Assembly (NCBI GenBank): GCA_028289585.1
Contig: JANQPI010000026.1
Coordinates: forward strand, 434,001 to 498,000
Direction of reading: 5' to 3'
Length of the DNA stretch: 64,000 bases
Origin: Candidatus Zixiibacteriota bacterium
Lineage (GTDB): Bacteria > Zixibacteria > MSB-5A5 > GN15 > FEB-12
The position numbers were made by a program, and so were the translations under genes. The notes under the pieces were generated by a model. That model had not been told where the DNA came from and searched no databases. It saw nothing but the letters and a program-made list of their open reading frames with translations. Positions 1 through 8,976 of this stretch are shown in pieces; position 1 is the first letter of the stretch; each line of letters starts with the position of its first letter.

Positions 1-152
1 GTATGACGTCACTTGCCGAGCAACCGCTTGCTGACTTGCAAGCGCATCGGCCAGTAGCGCCTGTATCGACCTCAGCGACTGCGACCGATGCACCGCTGTC
101 ATTCAATGGATGGTTGCAGCGAGCGCTCGGTCACCGGAGTTCGACCAGCTAG
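1..152 (+). CDS. 3' end of an upstream gene, possibly fliO
   Basis: An open frame enters from the left edge and stops at TAG 150-152, leaving about 50 residues rich in Ala, Pro, Ser and Thr and ending in a basic stretch. No domain can be recognised in so short a piece. In most flagellar operons the gene just before fliP is fliO, whose cytoplasmic C-terminus is poorly conserved and often rich in these residues, so FliO is the natural guess. The stop lies 55 bases before the fliP start. The identity is inferred from position only. Confidence 0.4.
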   Translation, partial: MTSLAEQPLADLQAHRPVAPVSTSATATDAPLSFNGWLQRALGHRSSTS

Positions 153-207
153 GATTGGTACCCGACTCACCTTGCGACACGGATGTCGCGAGCGAAAGAC
201 AATAGGA

Positions 208-957
208 ATGGCCGCACACATGCGAAAAGCTGCCGTCTTGGCGCTGGCCCTCGGTATCTCTGCCGTGTCCGCCGCCGCCCAGTCGGTCCCCAAGCTCTCG
301 CTCGAGTTTGGCGACGTTACCGCACCGGACGAGCTCTCGACGACCCTTCAGATCGTCCTGTTGCTCACTGTGCTTGCCCTTGCGCCGTCGATACTCGTCA
401 TGACGACCTCGTTTATTCGTATTGTCGTCGTCTTGTCGTTCCTGCGCCATGCAATGGGTACGCAGCAGATGCCACCGAATCAGCTGCTGACCGGTCTGGC
501 GTTGATTCTCACATTCTTCATCATGGCCCCCGTCGCTGACCGTGCTTACAACGAGGGACTGGCGCCATATTTGGAAGAGACGATCAGTGGGGAAGAAGCA
601 TTCGCTCGAACGGTCGCGCCATTCCGAGAATTCATGCTGAAGCATACCCACGAGCGTGACCTGGCGTTGTTTGTCAATCTCACGAACATGGAACAGCCGA
701 ATACACCGGATGACATTCCGCTGCATGTACTCGTTCCTGGCTTTGTGCTCTCGGAACTCCGAACCGCGTTTCAGATCGCGTTTGTCATTTTTATACCGTT
801 CCTCGTGATCGACATGGTTGTGGCGTCGGTGTTGATGTCGATGGGTATGATGATGTTGCCCCCGATTATCGTGTCCCTTCCGTTCAAGATCTTGCTCTTC
901 GTTCTTGTCGATGGCTGGTATCTGCTGATCCGGTCACTGGTCGACTCATTCGTGTAG
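208..957 (+). CDS. fliP: Flagellar type III export gate protein FliP
   Basis: FliP is a core subunit of the flagellar export gate (FliP5-FliQ4-FliR1) in the inner membrane. The product is about 249 residues, with an N-terminal cleavable-type signal peptide (MRKAAVLALALGISAVSA). The family signature follows: a membrane segment continuing into MTTSFIRIVVVLSFLRHAMG, then QMPPNQLLTGLAL, and near the C-terminus FQIAFVIFIPFLVIDMVVAS. The open frame runs upstream to 88, but that extension is basic and unlike FliP. ATG 208 or ATG 220 places the signal peptide correctly; neither has a strong ribosome site. fliQ follows after 9 bases. Confidence 0.95.
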   Translation: MAAHMRKAAVLALALGISAVSAAAQSVPKLSLEFGDVTAPDELSTTLQIVLLLTVLALAPSILVMTTSFIRIVVVLSFLRHAMGTQQMPPNQLLTGLALILTFFIMAPVADRAYNEGLAPYLEETISGEEAFARTVAPFREFMLKHTHERDLALFVNLTNMEQPNTPDDIPLHVLVPGFVLSELRTAFQIAFVIFIPFLVIDMVVASVLMSMGMMMLPPIIVSLPFKILLFVLVDGWYLLIRSLVDSFV

Positions 958-966
958 GAGGGTGTG

Positions 967-1236
967 ATGTCCGCCGAAATGATCGTAACGATTGGCCGTG
1001 AGGCCTTGATGACGACTCTGCTGGTGTCGGCTCCGCTGCTGATCGCGGCCCTGGTGATTGGTCTGATCATCTCACTGTTCCAGGCGGTGACACAAATCAA
1101 CGAGATGACGATGACGTTTGTGCCGAAGATCATCGCCGTAGCGGCCGCCCTGCTGATCTTTCTCCCGTGGATCGTCAACCGCCTGACCGATTTCACGCAG
1201 AACCTGTATCAGTTGATCCCAGGTCTCGGGACCTGA
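967..1236 (+). CDS. fliQ: Flagellar export gate protein FliQ
   Basis: This 89-residue protein has two hydrophobic helices, the usual size and layout of FliQ, a partner of FliP and FliR in the export gate. Typical segments are SAPLLIAALVIGLIISLFQA and TQINEMTMTFVPKI. ATG 967 is preferred over GTG 964 because AGGAGG (956-962, overlapping the fliP stop) is at a workable distance only from the ATG. A gap of about 195 bases follows before fliR, the longest in this part of the operon. Confidence 0.94.
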   Translation: MSAEMIVTIGREALMTTLLVSAPLLIAALVIGLIISLFQAVTQINEMTMTFVPKIIAVAAALLIFLPWIVNRLTDFTQNLYQLIPGLGT

Positions 1237-1374
1237 CCGCGCCGCCGCGCCACTTTCCTACACCCCTGGTAAATTCTTCCCCAGGATCGTTGATCCAACT
1301 ATCCCCGCCCCTGGCTCGATCCCGTAAGTCATTGCAAGACAGGGTGATTGACTGTGGGGGTTCCCCCTCTGTCA

Positions 1375-1391
1375 CTGGCATGCTGATTGTA
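1375..1391 (+). promoter_or_regulatory. Candidate sigma-54 type promoter before fliR
   Basis: CTGGCATGCTGATTGTA lies in the fliQ-fliR gap with GG at 1377-1378 and GT at 1389-1390, exactly the 12-base spacing of -24/-12 elements. The -24 half matches YTGGCAY. The -12 half reads TTGT instead of TTGC, a mismatch that weakens the call. Transcription would start near 1402, 30 bases before the fliR start. Sigma-54 control of flagellar genes is known in many bacteria; use of this site here is inference. Confidence 0.3.
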
Positions 1392-1431
1392 ATCTCTGAC
1401 GTTGGGAGATAGCTCGACCAAGGGAGTTTGC

Positions 1432-2220
1432 GTGGAACAACTGTTAGGCGTGGGGGGCGCCCAGCTTCAATTACTGTTGCTTGTCCTGCTGAGGGCGACC
1501 GGACTCTTTCTGATCGCTCCGATCTTCAGCGACGGTGCCGTTCCGGTTCGCTTCCGGGTCGGTCTGGCGTTCCTTGTCAGCCTGTTGGTTGTTGGTCTCC
1601 CGACCGTGGGGCCGCTTCCCGAGGTCATGACCACAGGCACACTCGCCTGGCTGGCCATTCGCGAAATCTTCGTCGGCGTCGCCATCGGATTTGTGTTTCA
1701 GTTGCTCTTCTACGCCGTGCAGACGGCTGGTACGCTCGTTGGCTTCCAGATCGGTCTCGCTATGGCGTCGGTGTTCGATCCCTCCAGCAACTCTCAGCAG
1801 TCAGTCATCGGTCGGGTGTGGTTTGTATCGGCGATCGTGTTGTTTATGGCGATTGACGGTCACCACCTGCTGCTGCAGGGGATGAGTGACTCGTATCGCG
1901 CGATTCCCATGGCCGCGACCTGGCCGAATCTGTCAAGTGCGGAACTGTTCATGTCCGCCTCTGCGGCTGTCTTCGTAATCGCACTCAAGTTAGCGTCGCC
2001 GATCGTGATGACGTTTTTCATCACCGATGCGGCGCTTGGCATTATCGCTAAAATGATGCCGACGATGAACGTCTTCTTCGTCGGTTTTGCCCTCAAGGCG
2101 GGACTCGGTCTGGCCGTGATTGGCCTGGCGCTTCCTGCATTCGCGTACGTTCTCCGGCAATCAACCGGCATGCTTTCGAATGAACTGGATCGTTTGTTGA
2201 TCGTGATGGGTCAGGCGTAG
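1432..2220 (+). CDS. fliR: Flagellar export gate protein FliR
   Basis: FliR is the single-copy export-gate subunit that completes the FliPQR complex. The product is about 262 residues and strongly hydrophobic, with a recognisable N-terminal segment (LLVLLRATGLFLIAPIFSD) and the conserved AGTLVGFQIGLAMASVFDPS stretch. GTG 1432 is chosen as start because AGGGAG sits 5 bases upstream; the frame is open to 1402 but the extra residues do not look like FliR. flhB begins 9 bases after the stop. Confidence 0.94.
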   Translation: MEQLLGVGGAQLQLLLLVLLRATGLFLIAPIFSDGAVPVRFRVGLAFLVSLLVVGLPTVGPLPEVMTTGTLAWLAIREIFVGVAIGFVFQLLFYAVQTAGTLVGFQIGLAMASVFDPSSNSQQSVIGRVWFVSAIVLFMAIDGHHLLLQGMSDSYRAIPMAATWPNLSSAELFMSASAAVFVIALKLASPIVMTFFITDAALGIIAKMMPTMNVFFVGFALKAGLGLAVIGLALPAFAYVLRQSTGMLSNELDRLLIVMGQA

Positions 2221-2229
2221 GAGCATCGG

Positions 2230-3303
2230 GTGGCCGACGAGCAATTCCAAGAACGGACAGAACAAGCAACACCTCGCCGCTTGGAAAAAGCACGCGAGGA
2301 GGGGCGAGTTGTCAAATCGATGGAGTTGTCGAACGCCTTGATGATCGGTCTGGGTATCTCGGCACTTTTTGTTCTTGGGCCGCAGGTATCTCGAATCCTC
2401 ACGTCGATTATGAGTCACACGATGAACAACGCGACATTCATGGCGCCGACACCAGCCTCGATCCAGGCGTATTTCCGGGATCACATGGAGGCGTACTTCA
2501 TCGCTGTCCTGCCGGTCTTTGCGGTCATGCTCGTGATCGGTATGGGCTCGCAGATCACCCAGATCGGCTTCCGGATTACGCCAAAGGCGATGGAGCCGAA
2601 ACTGGAGAAGTTGAATCCGCTGAAGGGTTTGAAACGAATCTTTTCACTTAAGACGGCGGTACATCTTGTTCGCGATGTGATCAAGTTGACGATCGTTGGA
2701 ATCGTCGGTTGGTCGGTTATTGCTCAGGAATTTCCTCAGTTCTTCGCACTACCGGATCTCTCGGTGGCTCAGTTTGCGATTCAGATGGCGCAGTTGGCGA
2801 TGATTGTCGCGCTTAAGATTGGGGCGGCGGTCTTCGTCCTCGCGATCCTCGATTATCTCTATCAGAAGTACGAGCACAACAAGTCGCTCAAGATGTCCAA
2901 GCAGGAAATCAAAGACGAGAGCAAGGACACCGAAGGCCTCCCACAGACGAAGAGCCGTATCCGACAGATTCAGCGTGAGATGTCGCGGCGTCGCATGATG
3001 AACGACGTGCCAACCGCTGATGTTGTGATTACGAACCCGACCCATATCGCGGTCGCTCTCAAATACGACGTCAATGACGATCATGCACCGGTCGTTATCG
3101 CCAAGGGTGAGCGACTGATCGCTCAGCGGATCAAAGAGATTGCTCGCGCTTCTGGCGTTCCCTGTTTTGAAGATAAGCCACTGGCTCGCGCATTGTTCCG
3201 GACGTGCGAGGTTGGTCAGGCGATTCCGCAGGCGCTCTATCGTGCTGTCGCTGAGGTCCTGGCGTTCGTCTATCGCACCAAGACGAAGCAGGAGGCCCGC
3301 TAG
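2230..3303 (+). CDS. flhB: Flagellar export switch protein FlhB
   Basis: FlhB controls the switch from rod/hook to filament substrates. It has 357 residues, with an N-terminal cytoplasmic start typical of the family (QERTEQATPRRLEKAREEG), four membrane helices, then a cytoplasmic domain. The autocleavage motif NPTH is intact at residues 269-272, inside VVITNPTHIAVALKYD. The start is GTG 2230, with AGGAG overlapping the fliR stop. The stop TAG shares one base with the flhA start, implying translational coupling. Confidence 0.96.
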   Translation: MADEQFQERTEQATPRRLEKAREEGRVVKSMELSNALMIGLGISALFVLGPQVSRILTSIMSHTMNNATFMAPTPASIQAYFRDHMEAYFIAVLPVFAVMLVIGMGSQITQIGFRITPKAMEPKLEKLNPLKGLKRIFSLKTAVHLVRDVIKLTIVGIVGWSVIAQEFPQFFALPDLSVAQFAIQMAQLAMIVALKIGAAVFVLAILDYLYQKYEHNKSLKMSKQEIKDESKDTEGLPQTKSRIRQIQREMSRRRMMNDVPTADVVITNPTHIAVALKYDVNDDHAPVVIAKGERLIAQRIKEIARASGVPCFEDKPLARALFRTCEVGQAIPQALYRAVAEVLAFVYRTKTKQEAR

Positions 3304-5381
3304 TGGCGGAGTCACGTGCCAACGTGCTACAGTTGCTGACCCGCCGTGCGGATATTCCGCTCGCCTTTGCGGTCATTGGCATCATTACGGTCTTGGTCAT
3401 TCCGATTCCGCCGGCCCTGCTCGATTTCGCCCTCGCATTCAATATCACGTTTTCACTGATCGTGCTGCTGGCAACGCTATATGTAACGCGACCGCTCGAC
3501 CTGTCGGTCTTCCCTGGCATGCTCCTGATCGTCACACTCTTACGCCTGGCCCTCAATGTTGCCTCGACACGAATGATTCTGGGACAGGGATACGCTGGTG
3601 AGGTGATCAACTCCTTCGGTAGTTTCGTTGTCCAGGGGAACTACGTTGTCGGGTTCATCATCTTTGTCATCCTTGTCATTATTCAATTCGTTGTTATCAC
3701 CAAGGGTGCCGGACGTATCTCGGAGGTTGCCGCTCGCTTCACCCTCGATGCGATGCCCGGTAAGCAGATGGCAATCGATGCCGATCTGAACGCCGGGCTT
3801 ATTTCCGAAGCGGATGCCCGTCATCGTCGTGAGACGATTGCCCAGGAAGCTGATTTCTACGGTGCGATGGACGGTGCCTCCAAGTTCGTCCGCGGCGATG
3901 CAATCGCAGGCATCCTCATTACCCTGATCAATATCATTGGTGGTTTCGTGATCGGTGCGGCGATGCGGGATATGTCGCTCGCCGATGCTGCCAAGACGTA
4001 TTCGCTGCTGTCAATCGGTGATGGTCTGGTAACACAGATTCCGTCACTCCTTGTATCGACCGCTTCCGGTGTCATTGTGACACGAGCTGCGTCGGATGCT
4101 CATATGGGTGCCGACATAACCAGTCAATTGAGCCGTCAGCCGCGAGCGATTCAAATCGCCGCCGGTTGTTTGATTCTCTTCGGACTTGTTCCGGGCATGC
4201 CAACCCTCGCGTTCGTTATGATCGGATTGATCGTTGGCGGTGTCGGCTACTTGACCGAACAGCATGCGAAGGGACAGGCAGCGGAAGCTGCTGCCGCGGA
4301 AGCACAAGAGCAGCAACCGACAGCGGCTGAAGAACGAACTGAAGATCTCATCAAGGTCGATACGATTTCACTCGAGATCGGCTATGGCTTGATTCCGATG
4401 GTCGATGCCTCGCAGAACGGTGATCTCCTCGAACGTATCTCTACAATTCGTAAGCAACTTGCCGGGGAGCTGGGCATCATCGTCCCGCCCGTTCGTATTC
4501 GCGACAACGTTCGTTTGGGACCAAACGAATACCTGATCAAGATTAAGGGCCTGCCGGCCGCGAAAATGGAACTGATGCCCGATCATCATCTGGCAATCAA
4601 CCCCGGTTACCTTGAAGAGAAGATCGATGGTTTCGCGACGCGGGAACCAGCGTTCGGTCTGAAGGCGACGTGGGTACTTCCTAACCTGAAAGATGTCGCG
4701 GAGGCGAAGGGCTTCACCGTCGTGCGCCCATCGGCTGTGCTCGCGACCCATCTTACCGAGGTTGTCCGGGCGTCGGCCGCTGAAATTCTCAGTCGTCAGG
4801 ATGTTCAGCATCTGCTTGATACGCTAAAAGAGGATGCACCGGTTCTGGTTGATTCGGTCATCCCCGAACATGTCACCGTTGGCACACTACAGAAAGTACT
4901 GCAGGCGCTGTTGGCTGAGCGAGTTCCGGTTCGAGATCTGGCGACAATTCTTGAGACGCTGTCGGATTACGCTGCGACCACCAAAGAGACTGATCTTCTC
5001 ACCGAGTATGTCCGTATGGCGCTGAAGCGTCAGATCACGGAGCTCTACCGAGACGATAAGGGGCAGATTGCGGTCTTCGCGCTCGACCCGGCGATTGAGC
5101 AACAACTGGGTGAGGCCGTACAGAACACGAAGCAGGGTCTGATGCTCGTACTTGATCCTGCGTTAGCCGACTCCCTGATCGCCCGTATTGGTGAGCACGT
5201 AGAACGTCAGCAGACTACCGGCCAACAACCGATCGTGATCTGTTCACCCAATGTTCGCCTCGCGTTGCGCCGACTCCTCGAAACGAATTACCCGAACCTC
5301 GCGGTCATCTCCTTCAATGAGCTCCTTCCGACCGCCGAGGTGACGTCAACCGGAATGGTGAGTTTAGACGATGATCGTTAA
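3303..5381 (+). CDS. flhA: Flagellar export protein FlhA
   Basis: FlhA is the large export-gate ring subunit that docks chaperone-substrate complexes and uses the proton motive force. The product has 692 residues, the usual length. The N-terminal half has about eight membrane segments and the highly conserved FHIPEP-type loop KGAGRISEVAARFTLDAMPG followed by KQMAIDADLNAGLI. The C-terminal half is the cytoplasmic docking domain. The start is GTG 3303, overlapping flhB by one base; the end overlaps flhF by 11 bases. Confidence 0.97.
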   Translation: MAESRANVLQLLTRRADIPLAFAVIGIITVLVIPIPPALLDFALAFNITFSLIVLLATLYVTRPLDLSVFPGMLLIVTLLRLALNVASTRMILGQGYAGEVINSFGSFVVQGNYVVGFIIFVILVIIQFVVITKGAGRISEVAARFTLDAMPGKQMAIDADLNAGLISEADARHRRETIAQEADFYGAMDGASKFVRGDAIAGILITLINIIGGFVIGAAMRDMSLADAAKTYSLLSIGDGLVTQIPSLLVSTASGVIVTRAASDAHMGADITSQLSRQPRAIQIAAGCLILFGLVPGMPTLAFVMIGLIVGGVGYLTEQHAKGQAAEAAAAEAQEQQPTAAEERTEDLIKVDTISLEIGYGLIPMVDASQNGDLLERISTIRKQLAGELGIIVPPVRIRDNVRLGPNEYLIKIKGLPAAKMELMPDHHLAINPGYLEEKIDGFATREPAFGLKATWVLPNLKDVAEAKGFTVVRPSAVLATHLTEVVRASAAEILSRQDVQHLLDTLKEDAPVLVDSVIPEHVTVGTLQKVLQALLAERVPVRDLATILETLSDYAATTKETDLLTEYVRMALKRQITELYRDDKGQIAVFALDPAIEQQLGEAVQNTKQGLMLVLDPALADSLIARIGEHVERQQTTGQQPIVICSPNVRLALRRLLETNYPNLAVISFNELLPTAEVTSTGMVSLDDDR

Positions 5382-6534
5382 AACGTACACCGGCCACACG
5401 GCCACGGCAGCGATGAATCAAGCTCGCCTTGAGCTTGGGGATGAAGCGATTGTTCTCGCAACGCGTCCGGCCACTGATTCGTCGGGACAGACAGTAACCG
5501 AGGTGACCGTCTGTCTGCCGCAACCCTCGGCTGCTCAGACGTCCGTAGCCCTCCACCGTGATGATGTCAGTGATCATGCAACGCCAACGAAGACCGCACC
5601 GGCTGACGCGTCTGTACCGGTACTGTCTCCGACTGAACCGACTGAGTCCGAGGAAGAGGTGGTCTTTGCACCGGATGAAACGGAGTTATACTCCGAGGCG
5701 CCCACCTGGTTGCCCCACTACACGAAGCTGAACAACAAAGTTGAGTCAATCCTCAAGGCGCTCCAGGGTTTTCAGCCGGGTGAGTCGACCGATCCTGAGG
5801 TTGCACATCTGATGTCGCTCCTTGCGGATGCCGATCTCCCGATGTCGGTTGTTTCGTCGTTGCTGAACGATACCGCGGAGATCGCTCCGCATTTGTCACC
5901 GCACGAGCGGATCCGAACGACGGTTCAGAATCTCATTTCGCCGGTACTCACGTTCGACGGAGGAGAGCGAATCATGGTGATTGGACCGTCAGGGGCGGGG
6001 AAGACGACCGTTCTGGGTAAACTGGCCGCACAGTTGGTTGTCGGTGACAGTTTACCAACGCGCTTTGCCTCACTCGATCAGAACAAAGTTGGGGCGGTCG
6101 ATGAGATTCATGCCTACGCCGATCTTCTGGGCGGCGAGGTTATCGACGTCGAATTATGTCATGCGCTAACACCGCGCGACGTAGTTCTGATCGACACTCC
6201 CGGTTTACCGTCGGATTCCAATGATCTCATGCGATTGATACGCCAGCGCAAAGCGTTAAAGCCAACGGCGGTGGTCTTTGTCTTTCCGGCAACGATGCGG
6301 GCCCTTGATCTGATGGACCAGCTCGATCGGGCACAGGCACTTGCACCGACGCACGTGGCTATGACTATGACCGATCTGACACCCCGATGGGGGAACATCC
6401 TGGTTGCTGCCGAGGCGGAGCGACGTCCGCTCGTGTGGCTCTCGGAGGGACCGACCAGCCGCGGCAAACTGTATCGTCCCGATCTTACCACACTCATGGC
6501 GCACATGGTGCGGGAGGATGAGTCCGATGCGTAA
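5371..6534 (+). CDS. flhF: Flagellar SRP-type GTPase FlhF
   Basis: FlhF is an SRP-family GTPase that decides flagellar position, working with FlhG. The 387-residue protein has an N-terminal B domain (MIVKTYTGHTATAAMNQARL), an acidic linker, then the NG domain with P-loop GPSGAGKT at 205-212 and G3 motif DTPG at 275-278. Two motifs depart from the family pattern. The usual DTYR is DQNK at 236-239, and the usual TKxD specificity motif is TMTD at 332-335. GTP affinity may therefore differ. The gene overlaps flhA at its start and flhG at its end. Confidence 0.93.
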   Translation: MIVKTYTGHTATAAMNQARLELGDEAIVLATRPATDSSGQTVTEVTVCLPQPSAAQTSVALHRDDVSDHATPTKTAPADASVPVLSPTEPTESEEEVVFAPDETELYSEAPTWLPHYTKLNNKVESILKALQGFQPGESTDPEVAHLMSLLADADLPMSVVSSLLNDTAEIAPHLSPHERIRTTVQNLISPVLTFDGGERIMVIGPSGAGKTTVLGKLAAQLVVGDSLPTRFASLDQNKVGAVDEIHAYADLLGGEVIDVELCHALTPRDVVLIDTPGLPSDSNDLMRLIRQRKALKPTAVVFVFPATMRALDLMDQLDRAQALAPTHVAMTMTDLTPRWGNILVAAEAERRPLVWLSEGPTSRGKLYRPDLTTLMAHMVREDESDA

Positions 6535-7342
6535 GTCGCTGGTCGTTTCGATTCAATCCGGTAAGGGGGGGGTCGGCAAGTCACTGGTTGCGGCCAATGC
6601 CGCGGCGATGATCGCCGGCCGCCAGGCCCGCACGCTGTTGATCGATGCCGACATCAACTTCGGTAACCAGCACATTCTCATGAACGTGGCGCCAACCCAC
6701 TCGATCATCGACTGTGTTGTTTCGAGTCAGGTGCTGGCGGACACGGTTGTTCGCATCAACCCATTCTTTGACCTGCTTGCTGCGCCTTTACAGCCACATA
6801 CAATTGATGAGGAGATTCGAACAGGCCTCAGTCTCGATTCGCTCCTTGTTACCGCTCGTCAGACGTACGACGTCGTCATTATTGATCATGCCTCCGGTAT
6901 CGATCGTCTCGGGCAGCAGGCAGTGAAGAAGGCCGATCGCATTGCGGTGGTGACGCTTCCCGAACTACCGGCAATCGCCGACGCCGTCGGGCTGTGCAAA
7001 TATCTCACAACTGCTGGTGCTCAGGCGAACATTGACCTGGTGGTCAATCGTGTCGACGAGACTGACGATGCTCCAGTATTGGGCGAATCGTTTCGACAGA
7101 TCTGCCGACAACTCGGGCTTCGAGAACCCCAGTCAATCACTGATTTACCCAATGATAGTGCGGCTCGACAGGCCCTGGCCCGACAGGCGGGATTGGCCGA
7201 TGTAGCGCCTGAGGCCGCACTTACCGTTTCTCTGCGTCGCTGGGCACATAGCCTGCTGACGCCTCAGGGACCCGCACCAGGGTCCACCGCCACGTTCCGC
7301 TCGATTAATGAATTGATGACCATCGCCGAAGAAAAGGAATAG
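6527..7342 (+). CDS. flhG: Flagellar number regulator FlhG (FleN, MinD-like ATPase)
   Basis: FlhG is a ParA/MinD-type ATPase that limits flagellar number and regulates FlhF. The 271-residue protein carries the deviant Walker A motif GKGGVGKS at residues 12-19, then LLIDADINFGNQHILMN and the Walker B-like strand YDVVIIDHASG. ATG 6527 fits the family N-terminus and lies 9 bases after GGGAGG; an in-frame ATG at 6518 is an alternative. The start overlaps the end of flhF by 8 bases, and fliA starts 7 bases after the stop. Confidence 0.93.
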   Translation: MRKSLVVSIQSGKGGVGKSLVAANAAAMIAGRQARTLLIDADINFGNQHILMNVAPTHSIIDCVVSSQVLADTVVRINPFFDLLAAPLQPHTIDEEIRTGLSLDSLLVTARQTYDVVIIDHASGIDRLGQQAVKKADRIAVVTLPELPAIADAVGLCKYLTTAGAQANIDLVVNRVDETDDAPVLGESFRQICRQLGLREPQSITDLPNDSAARQALARQAGLADVAPEAALTVSLRRWAHSLLTPQGPAPGSTATFRSINELMTIAEEKE

Positions 7343-7349
7343 CACCGGT

Positions 7350-8222
7350 ATGGCTACACAACAGAAAGCGACGATGAAGACCGAGGTTGCGGAGGCGACG
7401 CCGACGCCGACCCCGACCCGTACGGCCACCAATCGGACCGGCACCGGACGGAAGTGGGAGGTTACGCAACGGGAATGGAAGCGCTACAAGCGATTCCAAA
7501 CCGAAGAGATGCGTAAGGACCTGCTAGTCAAATACCTGCCGCTCGTCCGCAATGTTGCCGCTCGCATGGCGATGGGGTTTCCTCGCTCGGTTGAACTCAC
7601 CGATCTCATCAACACCGGTGTGGTCGGATTGATCGAGGCCTTCGCTAACTATGACCCCGATCGCGGGGTGAAGTTTGAGACATACGCGGTTCCGCGTATT
7701 CGCGGTGCGATCCTTGATGAACTGCGTTCGCTTGACTGGGTGCCGCGATCAACGCGTGCTAAATCACGTGAGATTGATCGTGCGACCACGGAACTCGAGA
7801 ACAGTCTCGGCCGCCCGCCAGAGCTTACCGAACTGGCGGCGCATCTCGACATAACCGAACGGGAGCTGCACTTGGCCATGGATGACATTTCGAGCACGAC
7901 CATTCTTTCGCTCGATGAAATCGTGTTTCCCGAGGATGACAATCGCCAGGTGCCCCGGGTCGAGACGATTTCGGATGGTTCAGGGAAAACGATCCTCGGT
8001 GATATCGAACGTGGTGAGCTGCGTTCGTTCATGCTTTATGCGATCGAACGTCTGACCAATCAGGAAAAGCTGGTCATTGCCCTCTACTACTTTGAAGAGC
8101 TCACGCTCAAGGAGATCGGTGAGGTGATGACGATTTCTGAGTCACGAGTATCGCAGATTCACACGCGCGGTGTCAGTAAACTTCGCACCATGGTGCGCGA
8201 AAAGTTTGCGCTGACGGCGTAG
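7350..8222 (+). CDS. fliA: Flagellar sigma factor FliA (sigma-28)
   Basis: This is a group 3 sigma factor of the FliA/WhiG type, which directs RNA polymerase to late flagellar genes. Of 290 residues, the first 60 or so form a low-complexity Thr/Pro and basic extension longer than usual for FliA. Region 2 follows (NVAARMAMGFPRSVELTDLI ... YDPDRGVKFETYAVPRIRGA ... DELRSLDWVPRS). Region 3 is ENSLGRPPELTELAAHLDI. Region 4 holds the helix-turn-helix LTLKEIGEVMTISESRVSQI. The gene sits directly after flhG, as in many flagellar operons. Confidence 0.94.
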   Translation: MATQQKATMKTEVAEATPTPTPTRTATNRTGTGRKWEVTQREWKRYKRFQTEEMRKDLLVKYLPLVRNVAARMAMGFPRSVELTDLINTGVVGLIEAFANYDPDRGVKFETYAVPRIRGAILDELRSLDWVPRSTRAKSREIDRATTELENSLGRPPELTELAAHLDITERELHLAMDDISSTTILSLDEIVFPEDDNRQVPRVETISDGSGKTILGDIERGELRSFMLYAIERLTNQEKLVIALYYFEELTLKEIGEVMTISESRVSQIHTRGVSKLRTMVREKFALTA

Positions 8223-8233
8223 GAGTGTGACCG

Positions 8234-8485
8234 GTGATGGCTGATGATCTGGTTCCGCCCGTGAATGGCTATGTCACGGCAGCTGCCATTCGGCAGTCGG
8301 ATCCCGATGCGCAACGCCGCAAACGGCGACGCCAGGAGGATCCTGAACCCGACGAGGAGGCCGTGGAAACCACGCCCGATGTGGTGTTGGAGGTATCGTC
8401 TCTCGACACCGGGGAACCGGACCAGCCGGAGATCGATGACAATTCTGAGGAATCAACTGATGGGCGGCTGGATATTACCGCCTAA
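8234..8485 (+). CDS. Small acidic protein of the flagellar operon, unknown function
   Basis: The product has 83 or 84 residues. A short N-terminus is followed by a basic patch (QRRKRRRQE) and a long acidic, probably disordered tail. No domain is recognised. GTG 8234 lies 8 bases after AGGAG; ATG 8237 is the alternative. The gene is fixed between fliA and the DUF2802-like gene with 11- and 14-base gaps, so a motility role is likely by association only. Some flagellar operons carry small unnamed genes here. Confidence 0.65.
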   Translation: MMADDLVPPVNGYVTAAAIRQSDPDAQRRKRRRQEDPEPDEEAVETTPDVVLEVSSLDTGEPDQPEIDDNSEESTDGRLDITA

Positions 8486-8499
8486 CAAGGACAAGTCGC

Positions 8500-8973
8500 A
8501 TGAACATGGATGTTCTCAATCAATTGACCGTCGATCACGCAATCGACCTCGGTCTCTATCTTATCGCCTTCCTTGCCAGCGGGCTGTTTTGGCGGCTCGC
8601 GCTGGGTCGCCGCACGGAACCGGCACCGGTTGCTGAAACCGTCGCCGAACCTCGCTCTCCCGCTCCGTCAATCACGCTCCAGCGGGGACCGGAGGAGGCT
8701 GAGACAACAACATCTCCATCGAAAGCACCGGGTACCTTCGTCAGTCTGACCGAATCCAGCGCCGGTGTTCGTCGATCCGAATCAGCTCCCCGGAGTGAAC
8801 GAACGACTCCACGTCTCTCGCCTCGTGACCGTGGCGCGCGTCTGGCCGCTATTGAACGTGCCCGCGCGATGCTGGCGGAGGGGCAGAGCGTCTCCACAAT
8901 ACGAGCCAGTGTTGGGTTATCCGATGGTGAACTAGCGCTTCTTCAGATGGCCCAGGCCCAGGCGGCGAGGTAG
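8500..8973 (+). CDS. DUF2802-like single-pass membrane protein
   Basis: The 157-residue protein has one N-terminal membrane helix (LGLYLIAFLASGLFWRLALG), a Pro/Ser-rich linker, and a C-terminal helical segment. That segment, about residues 117-155, reads RLAAIERARAMLAEGQSVST then GLSDGELALLQMA. This matches the pattern of DUF2802 proteins, found beside flagellar genes in many Proteobacteria: a repeated helix with a G-x-S turn and a GLS-x-GE-x-x-LL ending. The function of DUF2802 is unknown. The DUF2225 gene follows after 3 bases. Confidence 0.7.
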   Translation: MNMDVLNQLTVDHAIDLGLYLIAFLASGLFWRLALGRRTEPAPVAETVAEPRSPAPSITLQRGPEEAETTTSPSKAPGTFVSLTESSAGVRRSESAPRSERTTPRLSPRDRGARLAAIERARAMLAEGQSVSTIRASVGLSDGELALLQMAQAQAAR

Positions 8974-8976
8974 ATA

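Noticed and set aside
1167-1412. Open frame spanning the fliQ end and the fliQ-fliR gap
   Set aside because: It overlaps fliQ in another frame, has no ribosome site, and the peptide is low-complexity.
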